Shown: piece by piece, positions 1 to 8,558 of the stretch
Layout of the letters: every line of letters starts with the position of its first letter
How positions within the stretch are numbered: the first letter of the stretch is position 1
From: Paracerasibacillus soli
GTDB taxonomy: Bacteria; Bacillota; Bacilli; Bacillales; Amphibacillaceae
DNA length: 64,000 nucleotides
NCBI RefSeq assembly: GCF_034006335.1
Contig: NZ_JAWDIQ010000001.1
Direction: 5' to 3' (one strand)
Translations under genes and position numbers: made by a program
The notes under the pieces: model-generated
Seen by the model: the letters and a program-made list of their open reading frames with translations, nothing else
The model's database searches: none
What the model was told of the DNA's origin: nothing

Positions 1-1
1 A

Positions 2-124
2 GAAGGGATTTTTTTACCACCGTCTCAATTTGAAGGTTTATTTTTATCCACAGCCCACTCTGATGCAGATATTGATCAAACAATTCAAGCAGTAGAAAAA
101 GTCTTTGCTAGTTTAAAAGAATAA
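2..124 (+). CDS. hemL: Glutamate-1-semialdehyde 2,1-aminomutase, C-terminal end (partial)
   Basis: The window opens inside a reading frame whose last 40 codons read like the C-terminus of HemL, with the motif LPPSQFEGLFLSTAHSD followed by an amphipathic helix ending ASLKE and a TAA stop. HemL converts glutamate-1-semialdehyde to 5-aminolevulinate, the first committed tetrapyrrole precursor, in the cytoplasm. The 30-base gap to hemE suggests one transcription unit with the later heme genes. The identification rests on the family's conserved tail only; the pyridoxal-phosphate lysine region lies outside the window. Confidence 0.85.
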   Translation, partial: EGIFLPPSQFEGLFLSTAHSDADIDQTIQAVEKVFASLKE

Positions 125-154
125 GTTTCTATTACTTCATAAAGGATGACGAGT

Positions 155-1188
155 ATGTCTAACGTGAAAAATAATACAATCATTCGTGCATATCAAGGAG
201 AAAAAACAAACTATACACCTGCATGGTATATGCGGCAGGCAGGGCGTTCCCAAAAGGAATATTTAGAAATCCGGAAAAAATATACGCTATTTGAGATTAC
301 ACATAATCCCGAAATTTGTGCATATGTAACAAGACTACCTGTGGAAAATTACGGTAATGATGCAGCGATACTATACAAAGATATTATGAGTCCATTACCG
401 GCAATGGGTATTGATGTAGAAATCAAATCAGGCATTGGTCCAGTGATTGACAATCCAATTCGGACGAAGCAGGATATTGATCAATTAGGAGAATTACATC
501 CTGAAGTACACATTCCATATGTTTTGGATACGATTAGGCTTTTAACGAAAGAACAGTTGACGGTACCCTTAATTGGCTTTAGCGGTGCACCATTCACTTT
601 GGCTAGCTATATGATTGAAGGCGGGCCGTCAAAGACATACAGTAAAACAAAAGCATTTATGTATACGAATCAAGAAGCATGGTTTTCTTTAATGGAAAAA
701 TTAGGTGATATGGTTATCACATATACAAAAGCACAAATAGATGCGGGAGTTGCCGCAATACAGATTTTCGACTCTTGGGTAGGTGCATTGCACGCAGCAG
801 ATTATCGTTACTTTATTAAGCCAGTTATGAACCGAATTTTTTCTGAGTTAAGAAGTTACGGGTACCACTGATTTTATTCGGTATCCATGCACGTCATTTA
901 CTAATGGAGTGGAATGACCTGCCAGTAGATGTTATTGGGCTTGACTGGCGCACATCCATTTCTGAAGCGCGGCAGTTAGGTGTCACAAAAGTACTCCAAG
1001 GTAATTTAGATCCAACCATTTTACTAGCTGATTGGGAAATGATTGAAGAACGCACAAAAGCTATTCTAGATGAGGGGATGGCTGATGGAAAACATGTTTT
1101 TAACTTAGGACATGGTGTAACGCCTGATGTACGACCAGCAACTCTAAAAAGATTAACGGAGCTCATTCATACATATTCACAGCGATAA
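155..1188 (+). CDS. hemE: Uroporphyrinogen decarboxylase, with one frameshift
   Basis: HemE removes four carboxyl groups from uroporphyrinogen III to give coproporphyrinogen III. The N-terminal signature PAWYMRQAGR (substrate-binding arginines) and YKDIMSP, GFSGAPFTLASYMIEG and QIFDSWVG are all present, and the second part carries VIGLDWRTSI and NLGHGV. The frame breaks near 862: restoring one G in the GGG run gives the continuous reading SYG-V-PLILFGIHARHLL. The repaired product is 344 residues, close to the usual size (about 350). I chose ATG 155 over the in-frame ATG at 146 because AAAGGA at 141-146 is well spaced for 155. The break is probably a sequencing deletion, since the next two heme genes are intact. 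Confidence 0.93.
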
Positions 1189-1254
1189 AAGCTTGAAGAG
1201 GTTTTTCAACTAATAAATTCTTCATGTAATAGACATTTAGAGAGGTGTAAAAAA

Positions 1255-2190
1255 ATGAGTAAAGAAATTATTGGTTTATTAGTAATGGCATATGGTACAC
1301 CATATAAAGAAACAGATATTGAACGTTATTATACACATATACGTCATGGTAGAAAGCCCTCTCCAGAAGCGTTACAAGATTTAACAGAGCGTTATCAAGC
1401 GATTGGTGGGATTTCACCATTAGCAAAAATTACGGAAGCCCAGGCAAAAGCATTGGAGACAAAGCTAAATAACAGCCAGAATACATTCGAATTTCAGTTG
1501 TTTATCGGGTTAAAACATATAGAGCCATTTATTGAAGATGCAGTGAATGAAATGGGGAAGTCCGGTATTAAACGAGCAGTCTCGATTGTTCTTGCTCCAC
1601 ACTATTCAACTTTTAGTGTCAAGGCATATAATAGCCGAGCACAAGAAACGGCAAATCAATATGATATCGCATTATCAACCATAGAAGAGTGGTATGCGGA
1701 GGAGGGCTTTATTCAATATTGGGCTGAAAAAATTAAGGAGACGTATAAGCAAATGAAAGATGAAGAACGTGATAAAGCTGTTTTGATTGTTTCTGCCCAT
1801 AGCCTACCGGAGAAGATTTTACAACATGGTGATCCATATATAGCACAACTAGAAGAAACAGCAAAACTTATTTCGGAAAAGACCGGAATTACGGATTATG
1901 AGATTGGCTGGCAAAGCGAAGGAAATACACCTGATCCATGGATTGGACCGGATGTTCAAGATTTGACACGTGATTTATATGAGAAAAAAGGTTATCGTAC
2001 ATTTGTATACGCACCTGTTGGATTTGTTTCTGATCACTTAGAAGTATTATATGACAATGATTATGAATGTAAAGTCGTATGTGATGAACTTGGAGCGGCA
2101 TATTATCGTCCAGAAATGCCAAATACGGATCCGCTTTTTATCGAAACGTTGTCAAAAGTGATTTTAAATAAAGTGAAGCGGGAACAGTGA
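1255..2190 (+). CDS. hemH: Ferrochelatase (coproporphyrin type)
   Basis: This intact 311-residue protein has the ferrochelatase layout: MAYGTP near the N-terminus, LAPHYSTFS, the metal-site histidine motif VSAHSLPEKI, and FVSDHLEVLYDND with the conserved glutamate. In Firmicutes the enzyme (also called CpfC) inserts ferrous iron into coproporphyrin III rather than protoporphyrin IX. It is monomeric and cytoplasmic or membrane-peripheral. A GAGAGGTG ribosome site precedes ATG 1255. It overlaps the next gene by one base (TGATG), which supports translational coupling with hemY. Confidence 0.96.
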   Translation: MSKEIIGLLVMAYGTPYKETDIERYYTHIRHGRKPSPEALQDLTERYQAIGGISPLAKITEAQAKALETKLNNSQNTFEFQLFIGLKHIEPFIEDAVNEMGKSGIKRAVSIVLAPHYSTFSVKAYNSRAQETANQYDIALSTIEEWYAEEGFIQYWAEKIKETYKQMKDEERDKAVLIVSAHSLPEKILQHGDPYIAQLEETAKLISEKTGITDYEIGWQSEGNTPDPWIGPDVQDLTRDLYEKKGYRTFVYAPVGFVSDHLEVLYDNDYECKVVCDELGAAYYRPEMPNTDPLFIETLSKVILNKVKREQ

Positions 2191-3602
2191 TGGCTACAAA
2201 AAAAATTGCAGTAGTAGGCGGTGGTATGACAGGATTAACGGCGGCTTACTACTTAAAGCAGAAAATAAAGGAACAGCAACTGCCATATGAAGTAACATTA
2301 ATCGAAGCGGGTCATCGGGTAGGTGGGAAAATACAAACGGTACGTAAAAATGGTTTTATAATGGAAAGAGGACCCGATTCTTTTTTGGAAAGAAAAACAC
2401 CTGCAGTGAAACTTGTAACACAGCTCGGTTTAACAGATCAATTAGTTAGAAATAGTACAGGGCAGGCACATGTATTAGTAAGGGATACCTTATATGAAAT
2501 ACCTTCTGGTACATTCATGGGAATTCCAGTTTGGGAGAGTGCCTTGACAGAAACTCACATCATCTCAGAGACTGGAAAGGAACGGATTCAAGAAGAATTA
2601 TCGTTACAAAAAAGTAAACCTATGATAGATCAATCACTTGGTCACTTTTTACGCCAACGTCTTGGTGATGAATTAATTGAAAACCTTATTGAACCATTAT
2701 TATCTGGTATTTATTCTTCGGACATCGATAAAATGAGTTTAATGGCTACTTTTCCTCAGTTTTTTAAACTTGAACAGGAATATGGTAGTTTAATAAAAGG
2801 TTTAAGGAAAACACTTCCGCAAGACCAAGCGAGTACAGGTAAAAAGAAGGGGCAGTTCTTATCTTTTGAAAATGGATTAGAGACAATTGTAGAGGCTTTG
2901 TTTCAAAAACTTGGTAATGACACATGTATACTCGGAAAACCAGTGAAGCATATTATTCATCAAGATGGTGCTTACCATTTGGAACTTGAGAAGAACGAGG
3001 TGCGTGAAGCAGATGCTATATTGATGACAGTACCACACCATCATTTACCTAGCATTTTCAAAGCAGATAGCTTGTTTGCACCATTTATGGATATTCCGGT
3101 TACTTCGGTTGCAAATGTTGTATTGGCTTTTGATCAGTCCGCGATACAGTATGACCAAGATGGTACGGGATTTGTTGTATCACGAAACAGTGATTTTCGG
3201 ATTACAGCTTGTACGTGGACAGATAAAAAGTGGCCGACGACAACGCCAAATGGGAAAGTGTTATTAAGAGCTTATGTTGGAAAACCAAGTGACCAGAAGA
3301 TTGTCCATTTGGCCGATGATGAAATAGTTAAGATTGTATTAAAGGATTTGGCAAAGGTAATGAATCTAGCTGCGTCACCAGAATTTACAATGGTAACAAG
3401 ATGGAAACAGGCCATGCCACAGTACACTGTCGGACATGTGGAAACTGTGAAAATGGTTCGCAATGAGATGAAGGCACAATTACCAGGAGTTTTCATAGCA
3501 GGCAGTTCTTTTGAAGGTGTTGGAATTCCCGATTGCATTCAGCAAGGAGAACAAGCGGCAGATGATGTATTACAATTCTTAGCTTCGTCATATCGTAAAT
3601 AG
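2190..3602 (+). CDS. hemY: Coproporphyrinogen III oxidase (HemY/CgoX flavoprotein)
   Basis: A 470-residue FAD-dependent amine-oxidase-fold protein. The dinucleotide-binding motif VVGGGMTGLTAAYYL sits at residues 8-22, GGKIQTV follows around residue 49, and the C-terminal FAD loop FIAGSSFEGVGIPDC is present. In Gram-positive bacteria this enzyme oxidises coproporphyrinogen III to coproporphyrin III, the substrate of the adjacent ferrochelatase. It has no frameshift. The start is ATG 2190, overlapping the hemH stop; an in-frame GTG at 2187 is an alternative. It is the last gene of the hem cluster; no clear terminator is visible before the insertion sequence that follows. Confidence 0.95.
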   Translation: MATKKIAVVGGGMTGLTAAYYLKQKIKEQQLPYEVTLIEAGHRVGGKIQTVRKNGFIMERGPDSFLERKTPAVKLVTQLGLTDQLVRNSTGQAHVLVRDTLYEIPSGTFMGIPVWESALTETHIISETGKERIQEELSLQKSKPMIDQSLGHFLRQRLGDELIENLIEPLLSGIYSSDIDKMSLMATFPQFFKLEQEYGSLIKGLRKTLPQDQASTGKKKGQFLSFENGLETIVEALFQKLGNDTCILGKPVKHIIHQDGAYHLELEKNEVREADAILMTVPHHHLPSIFKADSLFAPFMDIPVTSVANVVLAFDQSAIQYDQDGTGFVVSRNSDFRITACTWTDKKWPTTTPNGKVLLRAYVGKPSDQKIVHLADDEIVKIVLKDLAKVMNLAASPEFTMVTRWKQAMPQYTVGHVETVKMVRNEMKAQLPGVFIAGSSFEGVGIPDCIQQGEQAADDVLQFLASSYRK

Positions 3603-3783
3603 ATATTTGCTTATGGACGTAATGTATCCTATTTTTATGTAAACTATACTTTAGCAAACTATTATGGGAAACAAAGAGCCATTACTTTAGAACGATTAAA
3701 TATCAGTAGATAATGAAAAGCAATACTTTAATAGGAAATTGCACAGCAAATCAAATACAAAAAAACAGGTTGAGCATTAAAAT

Positions 3784-3831
3784 GTACCCTATAAGAAAGA
3801 CACTTAAAAAAAGGTCTCTCTTATAGGGTAC
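3784..3831. repeat. 18-bp stem hairpin inside the left end of the IS3-type element
   Basis: Positions 3784-3801 and 3814-3831 are inverted copies, 17 of 18 bases matching, around a 12-base A-rich loop. The stem itself starts with the GTACCCT that is also the inner terminal repeat. Such structures near IS ends can block read-through transcription into the transposase; that role is inferred. Confidence 0.7.
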
Positions 3832-3878
3832 TTTCATTTATAATGAAATAAAATATATGATTGATGGAGCGGAAGAAC

Positions 3879-4304
3879 ATGTCGAAAAAGTTATTTACAG
3901 ATCAGGAACAGAAATTACTGATGAAACATCCTTATGTGAAAGCGGTTAGCGAAAAAGCGATAACATATACAGATGGATTTAAAGCAAGGGCTATTAAAGA
4001 ATATGAGGAAGGAAAATTTCCACGTCAGATTTTTGAAGATGCAGGATTTGATCTTGAAATCGTAGGTAAACAACGTGCGAAATCAGCTTTAGATAGATGG
4101 CGTACTGCTTATCAAAAGAATGGAGTAGCTGGGCTTGAGGATACTCGTAAATACTCTTCAGGACGTCCACTTAAGCGTGAATTAAGTATGGAAGAAAAGT
4201 ATGCAAGGTTAGAGGCACAAAATGCATTATTACGTGCAGAAAATGAACTACTAAAAAAGATCGATTTAGCAGAAAGGTTGTTGATAAAGAAAAAGAGAAA
4301 TTAA
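3879..4304 (+). CDS. IS3-family transposase OrfA (helix-turn-helix, leucine zipper)
   Basis: The 141-residue product starts at ATG 3879 behind a GGAG site. An N-terminal helix-turn-helix region (FKARAIKEYEEG ... SALDRWRTAYQKNG) is followed by a basic linker and a C-terminal leucine-zipper-like heptad pattern LEAQNALLRAENELL, as in IS3 OrfA proteins that bind the terminal repeats and dimerise. The heptamer A-AAA-AAG at 4253-4259 is the classic IS3 slip site. A minus-1 shift there joins this frame to orfB to make the OrfAB transposase; without slipping, translation ends at 4304. Confidence 0.9.
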   Translation: MSKKLFTDQEQKLLMKHPYVKAVSEKAITYTDGFKARAIKEYEEGKFPRQIFEDAGFDLEIVGKQRAKSALDRWRTAYQKNGVAGLEDTRKYSSGRPLKRELSMEEKYARLEAQNALLRAENELLKKIDLAERLLIKKKRN

Positions 4305-5281
4305 CGGCGGAACAAAAATTTCAGTTAATCCAGTATGTGATTGAAAAGCACAGCTTAAAAAGGATGGTAAGCTACCTTTGTGAATTAGTTGGAGTCTCTC
4401 GATCGGGCTACTATCGTTATTTTTCAGAAGCAGCAGAACTTAGTAGACAAGCTAAGGATCAAGCAGATGAAACGGTCAAAGAAATCATTTTAAAAGCGTT
4501 CAATTTCCGTGGTCGTAAGAAAGGTGCGCGTCAAATTAAAATGACGTTAGAAAATCAGTATCAAATTACATATAACCTAAAGCGAATTCGCCGAATCATG
4601 AAGAAGTTTCAAATCATTTGCCCAATTCGAAAGGCAAATCCATACCGAAGAATGGCAAAAGCGACGAAAGAACATAGAACTTTACCTAATCTATTAAACC
4701 GTGAATTTAAGCAAGGAATCGCTAGAAAAGTATTATTAACAGACATTACCTATTTGAGTCATGGAAAAGGAAAACGTGCGTACTTATCAACTATAAAAGA
4801 TGCCGAAACCAATGAGATTTTAGCCTATGAGACATCTGATAGAATAACGTTAGATATTGCATTACATACATTAAAAAGGTTGAAAAAGAGTGGGATAAAG
4901 TTGGCTGAAGGTGCATTCATTCACTCAGATCAAGGTTTCCACTACACCAGCCCCCAATTTCAAAAGATGGTGAAAGAAATGGGACTGGGGCAATCTATGT
5001 CGCGCCGTGGAAACTGTTGGGATAATGCCCCACAAGAATCGTTTTTTGGCCATTTTAAAGATGAAACAGACTTTAAAGCTTGTGAAACCTTAGAAGATGT
5101 AAAACGAGAAATTAAGAGTTATATGATCTATTACAATCATTACCGTAGTCAATGGAACTTAAAAAAGATGACGCCTGCAAAATACAGTCATCATCTTCTT
5201 CAAGTTGTTAAAGCCTTTTTTAAAAATGTCCTTTACAAAGGGTACATTTTACATTCATCTCTTCCTGTTTTTTTATCATGA
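4259..5281 (+). CDS. IS3-family transposase OrfB catalytic part (rve/DDE), reached by -1 frameshift
   Basis: This frame is open from the slip site and holds an HTH_21-like region (GVSRSGYYRYF, RRIRRIMKK) and an integrase core. The three catalytic residues are visible: D in LLTDITYLSHGKG, D in FIHSDQGFHYTS, and E in RRGNCWDNAPQESFFGHFK. The DDE transposase cuts and joins the IS ends through a circular intermediate. No good ribosome site precedes the first possible start (GTG 4337), consistent with expression only as the OrfAB fusion. It appears complete. Confidence 0.92.
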   Translation, partial: DRFSRKVVDKEKEKLTAEQKFQLIQYVIEKHSLKRMVSYLCELVGVSRSGYYRYFSEAAELSRQAKDQADETVKEIILKAFNFRGRKKGARQIKMTLENQYQITYNLKRIRRIMKKFQIICPIRKANPYRRMAKATKEHRTLPNLLNREFKQGIARKVLLTDITYLSHGKGKRAYLSTIKDAETNEILAYETSDRITLDIALHTLKRLKKSGIKLAEGAFIHSDQGFHYTSPQFQKMVKEMGLGQSMSRRGNCWDNAPQESFFGHFKDETDFKACETLEDVKREIKSYMIYYNHYRSQWNLKKMTPAKYSHHLLQVVKAFFKNVLYKGYILHSSLPVFLS

Positions 5282-5503
5282 TGGGATCGCCCCCGCTACT
5301 CTTTAATGTTGATAGAAATTGCTAATTTGCTATTTTTTAACGTACTTCCGAAAGAAGTCTCCCTCTTCAAGCGTGTGAAGGGCGTAGCCCAACGGTAAGT
5401 GGGAGATGAATTTCGGTTGGGTGACAGCCCAAAGTCTTTTTCTTTTGCCTCTTTGCTCAATATGGTATAATCAGTCGTATAAAGTGTAGGAGTTGATATT
5501 ATA

Positions 5504-5903
5504 ATGAGGTTGGATAGTAATAACCATTCGGTGTTCTCAATGCATTACCATCTTGTGTTAGTCGTAAAGTATCGAAGGAAAGTAATAGATGATACTATTT
5601 CAGACTATGCTAAAGATAAATTTGTGTCGTTGAGTGAAAAATATAATATCACATTAGTTGAATGGAACCACGATATTGATCATATTCATATTTTGTTCAA
5701 AGCACAACCCAACAGTGAATTATCGAAATTCATCAATGCCTATAAAAGTGCCAGTTCAAGACTTATCAAGAAGGATTTTCCTCAAGTCCGAAAAAAAGTT
5801 ATGGAAGGAAATGTTTTGGTCAAGAAGTTTTTGTTTGTTGACGACTGGTGGTTCACCTATTGAGGTGGTGAAAAAATATATTGAAAGTCAAGGGATAAAG
5901 TGA
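5504..5903 (+). CDS. tnpA: IS200/IS605 Y1 transposase TnpA, with one frameshift
   Basis: The HUH motif is seen as HIHILF (residues about 62-67), and the catalytic tyrosine helix reads EVVKKYIESQ near the C-terminus. The two parts are out of frame. A seven-A run at 5791-5797 must be read as six (RKKLWKEMFWSRSF) to reach the tyrosine; unrepaired, the protein stops at 5863 without its nucleophile. The repaired length, about 132 residues, fits the family. TnpA nicks and rejoins single-stranded ends as a dimer. The extra A is probably a sequencing insertion, although a natural loss of function cannot be excluded. Confidence 0.9.
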
Positions 5904-5914
5904 GGTGATTTGAT

Positions 5915-7026
5915 ATGGCTAAACAAAATAAAGCGTACAAGTTCAGGTTATATCCCACAAATGAACAGGCTTTGATTATACGCAAAACTTTCGGATGTGT
6001 TCGTTTTGTCTACAATAAGATGTTAGCTGAACGAAAAGGGACTTATGAGTTATTAAAAGACGATAAAGATGCCTTAAAAAAGGTGAAGCACCCTACTCCT
6101 GCCAAATATAAAAAGGATTATGAGTGGCTAAAGGAAGTAGATTCATTAGCGCTAGCGAACGCACAACTAAACTTGGATAAAGCATATAAAGCATTCTTCA
6201 AAAGGAATGCCAAGTTCCCGAAATTCAAAAGTAAACGACACAAGCAAAGCTATACAACAAATCTTGTAAACGGTAATATTCAGTTGTTGGATGGTCATAT
6301 CAAATTACCTAAACTAAAAATAGTCAAAGTCAAACAACATAGAAAGATACCATCAGAACACAAAATTAAATCTTGTACCCTATCTATGACTTCATCGGGA
6401 AATACTATATTTCTATTCTTACAGAATACGAGAAGGAGATAGAAAGCAAAAAAATTGAAAAAGTAGTCGGGTTAGATTTTGCGATGGATGGGTTGTTTGT
6501 CGATAGCGAGGGTGAGAAAGCCAATTACCCTAAATTTTATCGACAAATGCTTGCTAAATTAGCAATTGAACAACGTAAACTTTCTCGTAAAAAGAAAGGA
6601 TCTTCCAATTGGGATAAACAACGTATTCGAGTAGCTAAAATTCAAGAAAAGGTCGTAAATCAACGGAAGAACTTTCTTCATCATAAGTCAAAGGAATTAG
6701 TAACTAACTATGATGCTGTTGTGATTGAAGATTTAGATATGAAGGCTATGTCACAAGCACTAAATTTTGGTAAAAGCGTAGCTGATAATGGATGGGGTAT
6801 GTTCACCTCTTTCTTACAGTACAAACTGAAAGAACAAGGGAAACAACTTATCAAAATCGACAAGTGGTTTCCATCTACAAAAAGCTGTTCAGCATGCGGT
6901 TCGATAAAAGAAGTTAAATTATCAGAACGTACCTATCAATGCCCTTGTGGACTAAATATTGATAGAGATTACAATTCAGCACTCAATATCAAAAAAGAAG
7001 GCATTCGCTTATTAGCAAGTGCCTAA
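5915..7026 (+). CDS. tnpB: IS605-type TnpB RNA-guided nuclease, with one frameshift
   Basis: TnpB of this element type is an RNA-guided RuvC nuclease, the ancestor of Cas12. The N-terminal OrfB/helix-turn-helix part (YKFRLYPTNEQ, GCVRFVYNKML) is joined to the RuvC part by restoring one A in the AAA run at 6400-6402 (SSGKYYISILTEY). The RuvC residues are visible: D in VGLDFAMDG, E in VVIEDLDMKAM, and D in NIDRDYNSALNI. A zinc ribbon with CSACG and CPCG lies between the last two. The repaired product is about 370 residues. It starts at ATG 5915 behind GAGGTGAT, 11 bases after the end of tnpA. Confidence 0.92.
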
Positions 7027-7153
7027 TGAAAATATAAACTCGTGGAACAAGAGGGTTAGCTTGGTCCATTTCGCCAGCTACTAAAAGTGTCGATTACCCA
7101 AGAAGCCCCCACTTCAAGCGACCGTAAGGGTGGTAAGTGGTGGAGTAGTTCAC
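7027..7153 (+). ncRNA. Right end of the IS605-type element, candidate omega-RNA 3' region
   Basis: In IS605 elements the guide (omega) RNA overlaps the 3' part of tnpB and the right end. This stretch follows the tnpB stop, carries the right-end hairpin and ends TTCAC at 7153, so a guide would be copied from bases beyond 7153. Location and role are inferred from the family; no RNA is shown here. Confidence 0.4.
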
Positions 7154-7795
7154 ATATCGTACTTCTAATGACTTGCCTTCATAGTCCGTTTCATACGTTC
7201 TTTTTGGAATCCAAAGGTGAAGCACATCAATAGTCAAATCGTTATCAAATATAAGGTCTGAGACATGTCGAGTTGAGTTACTAGATTCAAATCCAACTTG
7301 AAGTGGAATAGCGGTAATAATTTCAAATTCCCCGTTTTGATATGCCTCCCGATCATTGTATACGGTAATAGCATCGATGCCGCAATACCATGATGTCCCG
7401 AATAATAAGGCTGTTGCGAGTAACATAAAAATAGATTTCAATCTTCCTTTGCAGGCTAGAAAATATTTGAACGACGCAATACCTAAAGATAAAACAATAA
7501 AAAACGCAATAAGTCTAACTAAAATTTCGCCTTCTATAAAATATTTATCACCAATAAAAGCGATTAAAATAACACAAATGATTGCAAATATCACACTTAA
7601 AAGTAATAATGCGTTTAGAAATAGTTCTACTTTTGTTTTGGGTTCCTCTTCTAATAAGGAATCATCGTCCTCATAGTTTTCATCATTTTCTAGTTCATCG
7701 TATATTTCATCATGAGCATTCAAAAGTTCTCCCTCTTTCCCGTAAAGGCCTTTTTCAATCGTATAACCATAAGATAATCTTAAAAAAAACTTCAT
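7094..7795 (-). pseudogene. Membrane protein of unknown function, C-terminus replaced by IS605 right end
   Basis: I do not recognise the family. From ATG 7795 (MKFFLRLSYGYTIEKG) the protein has an acidic linker rich in D and E, about three to four hydrophobic segments (LLLLSVIFAIICVILIAFIG; LIAFFIVLSLGIASFKYF; IFMLLATALLFG) and a soluble tail. The last native residues are about SLEVRYV. The remaining 17 or so residues (from near 7153 down to 7094) are encoded by the IS605 right end, so the gene is truncated by the insertion. A longer start at 7855 exists but has no better ribosome site. Confidence 0.6.
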
Positions 7796-7993
7796 ACAAG
7801 AGTCTTTAGTCACAAGGTTATGAGTGGAAGTGAATAAACAGAATGAATCGCACAAAACAGTGATAAGTTACTTATAGGATGAAAAGGTAGAAGAAGTAAT
7901 CCAGCATAGATAGAGAACGGATGTTTAAAAGAATAGATTTTCGTACATAAATTTATAATACGTGTACAATAAATGCAAAAAGGAGGAATAGCT

Positions 7994-8281
7994 GTGGATA
8001 AAATAAAAGTAGGCGATACATTCACAATTAGTGATGATATGACAGAAGAACAGGAAATGGAAGTGATGGCAATCATGACTGTAGAAGATACTGATTATGT
8101 GGCAGTATCTTTTGTGGAAGATTTAACGGGAGAGGAAAATGATGATATTGATATTTTCTTTATGAAAATTGACGACGATGGCGATTTAGATCAACTTAGT
8201 TCGGATGATGAGTTTCAAAAAGTGTCTAAGGCATTTGATGAATTCGTAGATGCAGAAGATGAAGATGATACCGAAGAATAA
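7994..8281 (+). CDS. DUF1292-type small acidic protein
   Basis: A 95-residue protein begun at GTG 7994, eight bases after a perfect AGGAGG (7981-7986). It is very acidic, with the pattern VGDTFTISD ... YVAVSFVEDL ... DDIDIFFMKIDDDGD and a tail of D and E, which resembles the small DUF1292 (YrzB-like) proteins of Firmicutes. Function is unknown. It is followed by its own terminator and stands alone. Confidence 0.75.
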   Translation: MDKIKVGDTFTISDDMTEEQEMEVMAIMTVEDTDYVAVSFVEDLTGEENDDIDIFFMKIDDDGDLDQLSSDDEFQKVSKAFDEFVDAEDEDDTEE

Positions 8282-8304
8282 TGAATATTATCTTCTTCAT
8301 GTGT

Positions 8305-8348
8305 GGAGCTGTATTGAGGGATTAATCCTATACACAGCTCCTGTTTTT
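8305..8348 (+). terminator. Rho-independent terminator after the DUF1292 gene
   Basis: GGAGCTGT at 8305-8312 pairs with ACAGCTCC at 8334-8341, followed by a T run. Confidence 0.8.
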
Positions 8349-8558
8349 ACGTTTTATGTATACACAGAAGGTATATTTACGTCAGGTTTACTGTCATCAC
8401 GATGAACTTTGTAAATTTCCATTCATATATTATTCATTTTTATTTGTTATCATTTTATTTTAAAAGGAAAATGGTTTGCAATATTTTATGATGCACATAA
8501 TTTGGTATAGGGCAGAAATTACAAGCAAGAAGGGCAACTTGTAGTAGGAGATGTTGAT

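Larger units (their letters stand above)
3755..5281 (+). mobile_element. IS3-family (IS150-group-like) insertion sequence
   Basis: Two overlapping transposase frames are bounded by imperfect terminal inverted repeats. The left end reads AAAAAAACAGG then, further in, TAAAATGTACCCT (3778-3790). The right end carries the reverse complement of both (AGGGTACATTTTA at 5239-5251 and CCTGTTTTTTT at 5264-5274). The outermost bases are not certain: the right end could finish TGATAAA on the opposite strand, whereas the left end lacks the matching TG. I see no convincing target duplication. The stop codon of orfB lies at the very edge of the element. Confidence 0.85.
5345..7153 (+). mobile_element. IS200/IS605-type insertion sequence with tnpA and tnpB
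   Basis: The element has the order left end, tnpA, tnpB, right end. The left end forms an imperfect hairpin (TCTCCC at 5358-5363 with GGGAGA at 5401-5406). The right end holds another (CCCCAC/GTGG region, 7108-7143) and finishes TAGTTCAC at 7153, typical of the family. Both ends share CTTCAAGCG and GGTAAGTGG. Members move as single strands through TnpA and make no target duplication. The left boundary is approximate. The right end lies inside an older minus-strand gene. Confidence 0.85.

Noticed and set aside
155..1188. hemE as a true pseudogene
   Set aside because: All motifs continue across a one-base gap in a G run, the neighbouring heme genes are intact, and the same error type recurs throughout the window.
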